Position numbers and translations under genes: made by a program. The notes below the pieces were generated by a model that saw only the letters and a program-made list of their open reading frames with translations, was not told where the DNA came from and searched no databases. Below are positions 5,299 to 5,396 of a stretch of DNA of 5,396 nt, piece by piece. The first letter of the stretch is position 1; each line of letters starts with the position of its first letter. This DNA is from Burkholderiales bacterium. GTDB taxonomy: Bacteria > Pseudomonadota > Gammaproteobacteria > Burkholderiales > Burkholderiaceae_D. The stretch is taken from assembly GCA_028868455.1 (NCBI GenBank), contig JAGWUK010000247.1:1-5396 (forward strand), given 5' to 3'.

Positions 5299-5310
5299 GT
5301 GGTGGAGACC

Positions 5311-5396
5311 ATGACAATGATAGAGACAGCGAACACAACGTTCCCTAAGCTGCTGTTGCAGCACGGGGAAATCCGGCCGCAGCACCCGGCATTCCG
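5311..5396 (+). CDS. Probable AMP-dependent acyl-CoA synthetase/ligase, N-terminal fragment (3' end off the window)
   Basis: Only the first 28 codons are in the window. The peptide begins MTMIETANTTFPKLLLQHG and continues to QHPAF. A TFPKLLLQH-type opening followed by a 'xRPxxPAxR' stretch is typical of AMP-binding (PF00501) acyl-CoA ligases, which activate a carboxylic acid with ATP and join it to coenzyme A. In many betaproteobacteria a ligase with this opening heads an operon with a branched-chain amino-acid-type ABC transporter, but nothing here shows what follows. No catalytic motif is visible in so short a piece. Start choice: ATG at 5311 has GGTG six bases upstream; ATG at 5317 has GGAG nine bases upstream and is equally possible. 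It is divergent from the Crp/Fnr gene and shares the 303-base control region with it. Confidence 0.6.
   Translation, partial: MTMIETANTTFPKLLLQHGEIRPQHPAF

Larger units (their letters stand above)
5008..5310. other. Divergent control region between the Crp/Fnr and acyl-CoA ligase genes
   Basis: These 303 bases contain no convincing coding frame: the open frames that cross them lack ribosome sites and recognisable protein features. The region is instead dense in inverted repeats, listed separately: 5038-5052, 5051-5066, 5136-5189 with inner repeats, 5247-5260 and 5287-5298. It also carries a weak sigma-70 promoter on the minus strand and a good sigma-54-like promoter on the plus strand. Confidence 0.6.

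Noticed and set aside
5191..5385. A 64-codon minus-strand frame opposite the ligase start
   Set aside because: No ribosome site, no recognisable features, and it runs antisense to a plausible gene start.

Overview
The window looks like an ordinary chromosomal segment from a betaproteobacterium, most likely Burkholderiales and possibly Oxalobacteraceae (Herminiimonas/Janthinobacterium-like). That placement is inferred from the overall character of the proteins and the moderate GC content; no rRNA or marker gene is present to confirm it. I see no tRNA, rRNA, insertion sequence, CRISPR array, phage gene or other sign of recent transfer.

Layout, left to right. (1) Positions 1-1045, minus strand: a two-gene unit. 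A small MAPEG-family membrane protein (656-1045) is followed after 11 bases by the first 214 codons of an AI-2E/PerM-family membrane protein (1-644), which runs off the left edge. (2) 1046-1221: a divergent intergenic region. (3) 1222-1776, plus strand: a secreted glycine-zipper protein, closed by a strong intrinsic terminator (1813-1843). (4) 1953-3494, plus strand: a promoter with a perfect 14-bp palindrome in its spacer, then a 489-residue membrane diguanylate cyclase with a periplasmic Cache-like sensor and an intact GGEEF/I-site catalytic domain. (5) 3479-5007, minus strand: a Crp/Fnr-type regulator and a Rossmann/DUF2520 protein joined by an ATGA stop/start overlap. The second gene ends 16 bases inside the tail of the convergent cyclase gene. 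(6) 5008-5310: a 303-base divergent control region rich in inverted repeats. (7) 5311 to the right edge, plus strand: the first 28 codons of a probable AMP-dependent acyl-CoA ligase.

No new multi-gene system is evident. The richest part is the last intergenic region. It holds a TGTCA-N6-TGACA element with the spacing of a Crp/Fnr operator, close to the start of a Crp/Fnr gene whose recognition helix departs from E. coli CRP. It also holds a good match to a sigma-54 -24/-12 promoter aimed at the acyl-CoA ligase, embedded in nested inverted repeats. The regulator may control itself, its DUF2520 partner and perhaps the ligase operon, but this is inference from sequence patterns only.
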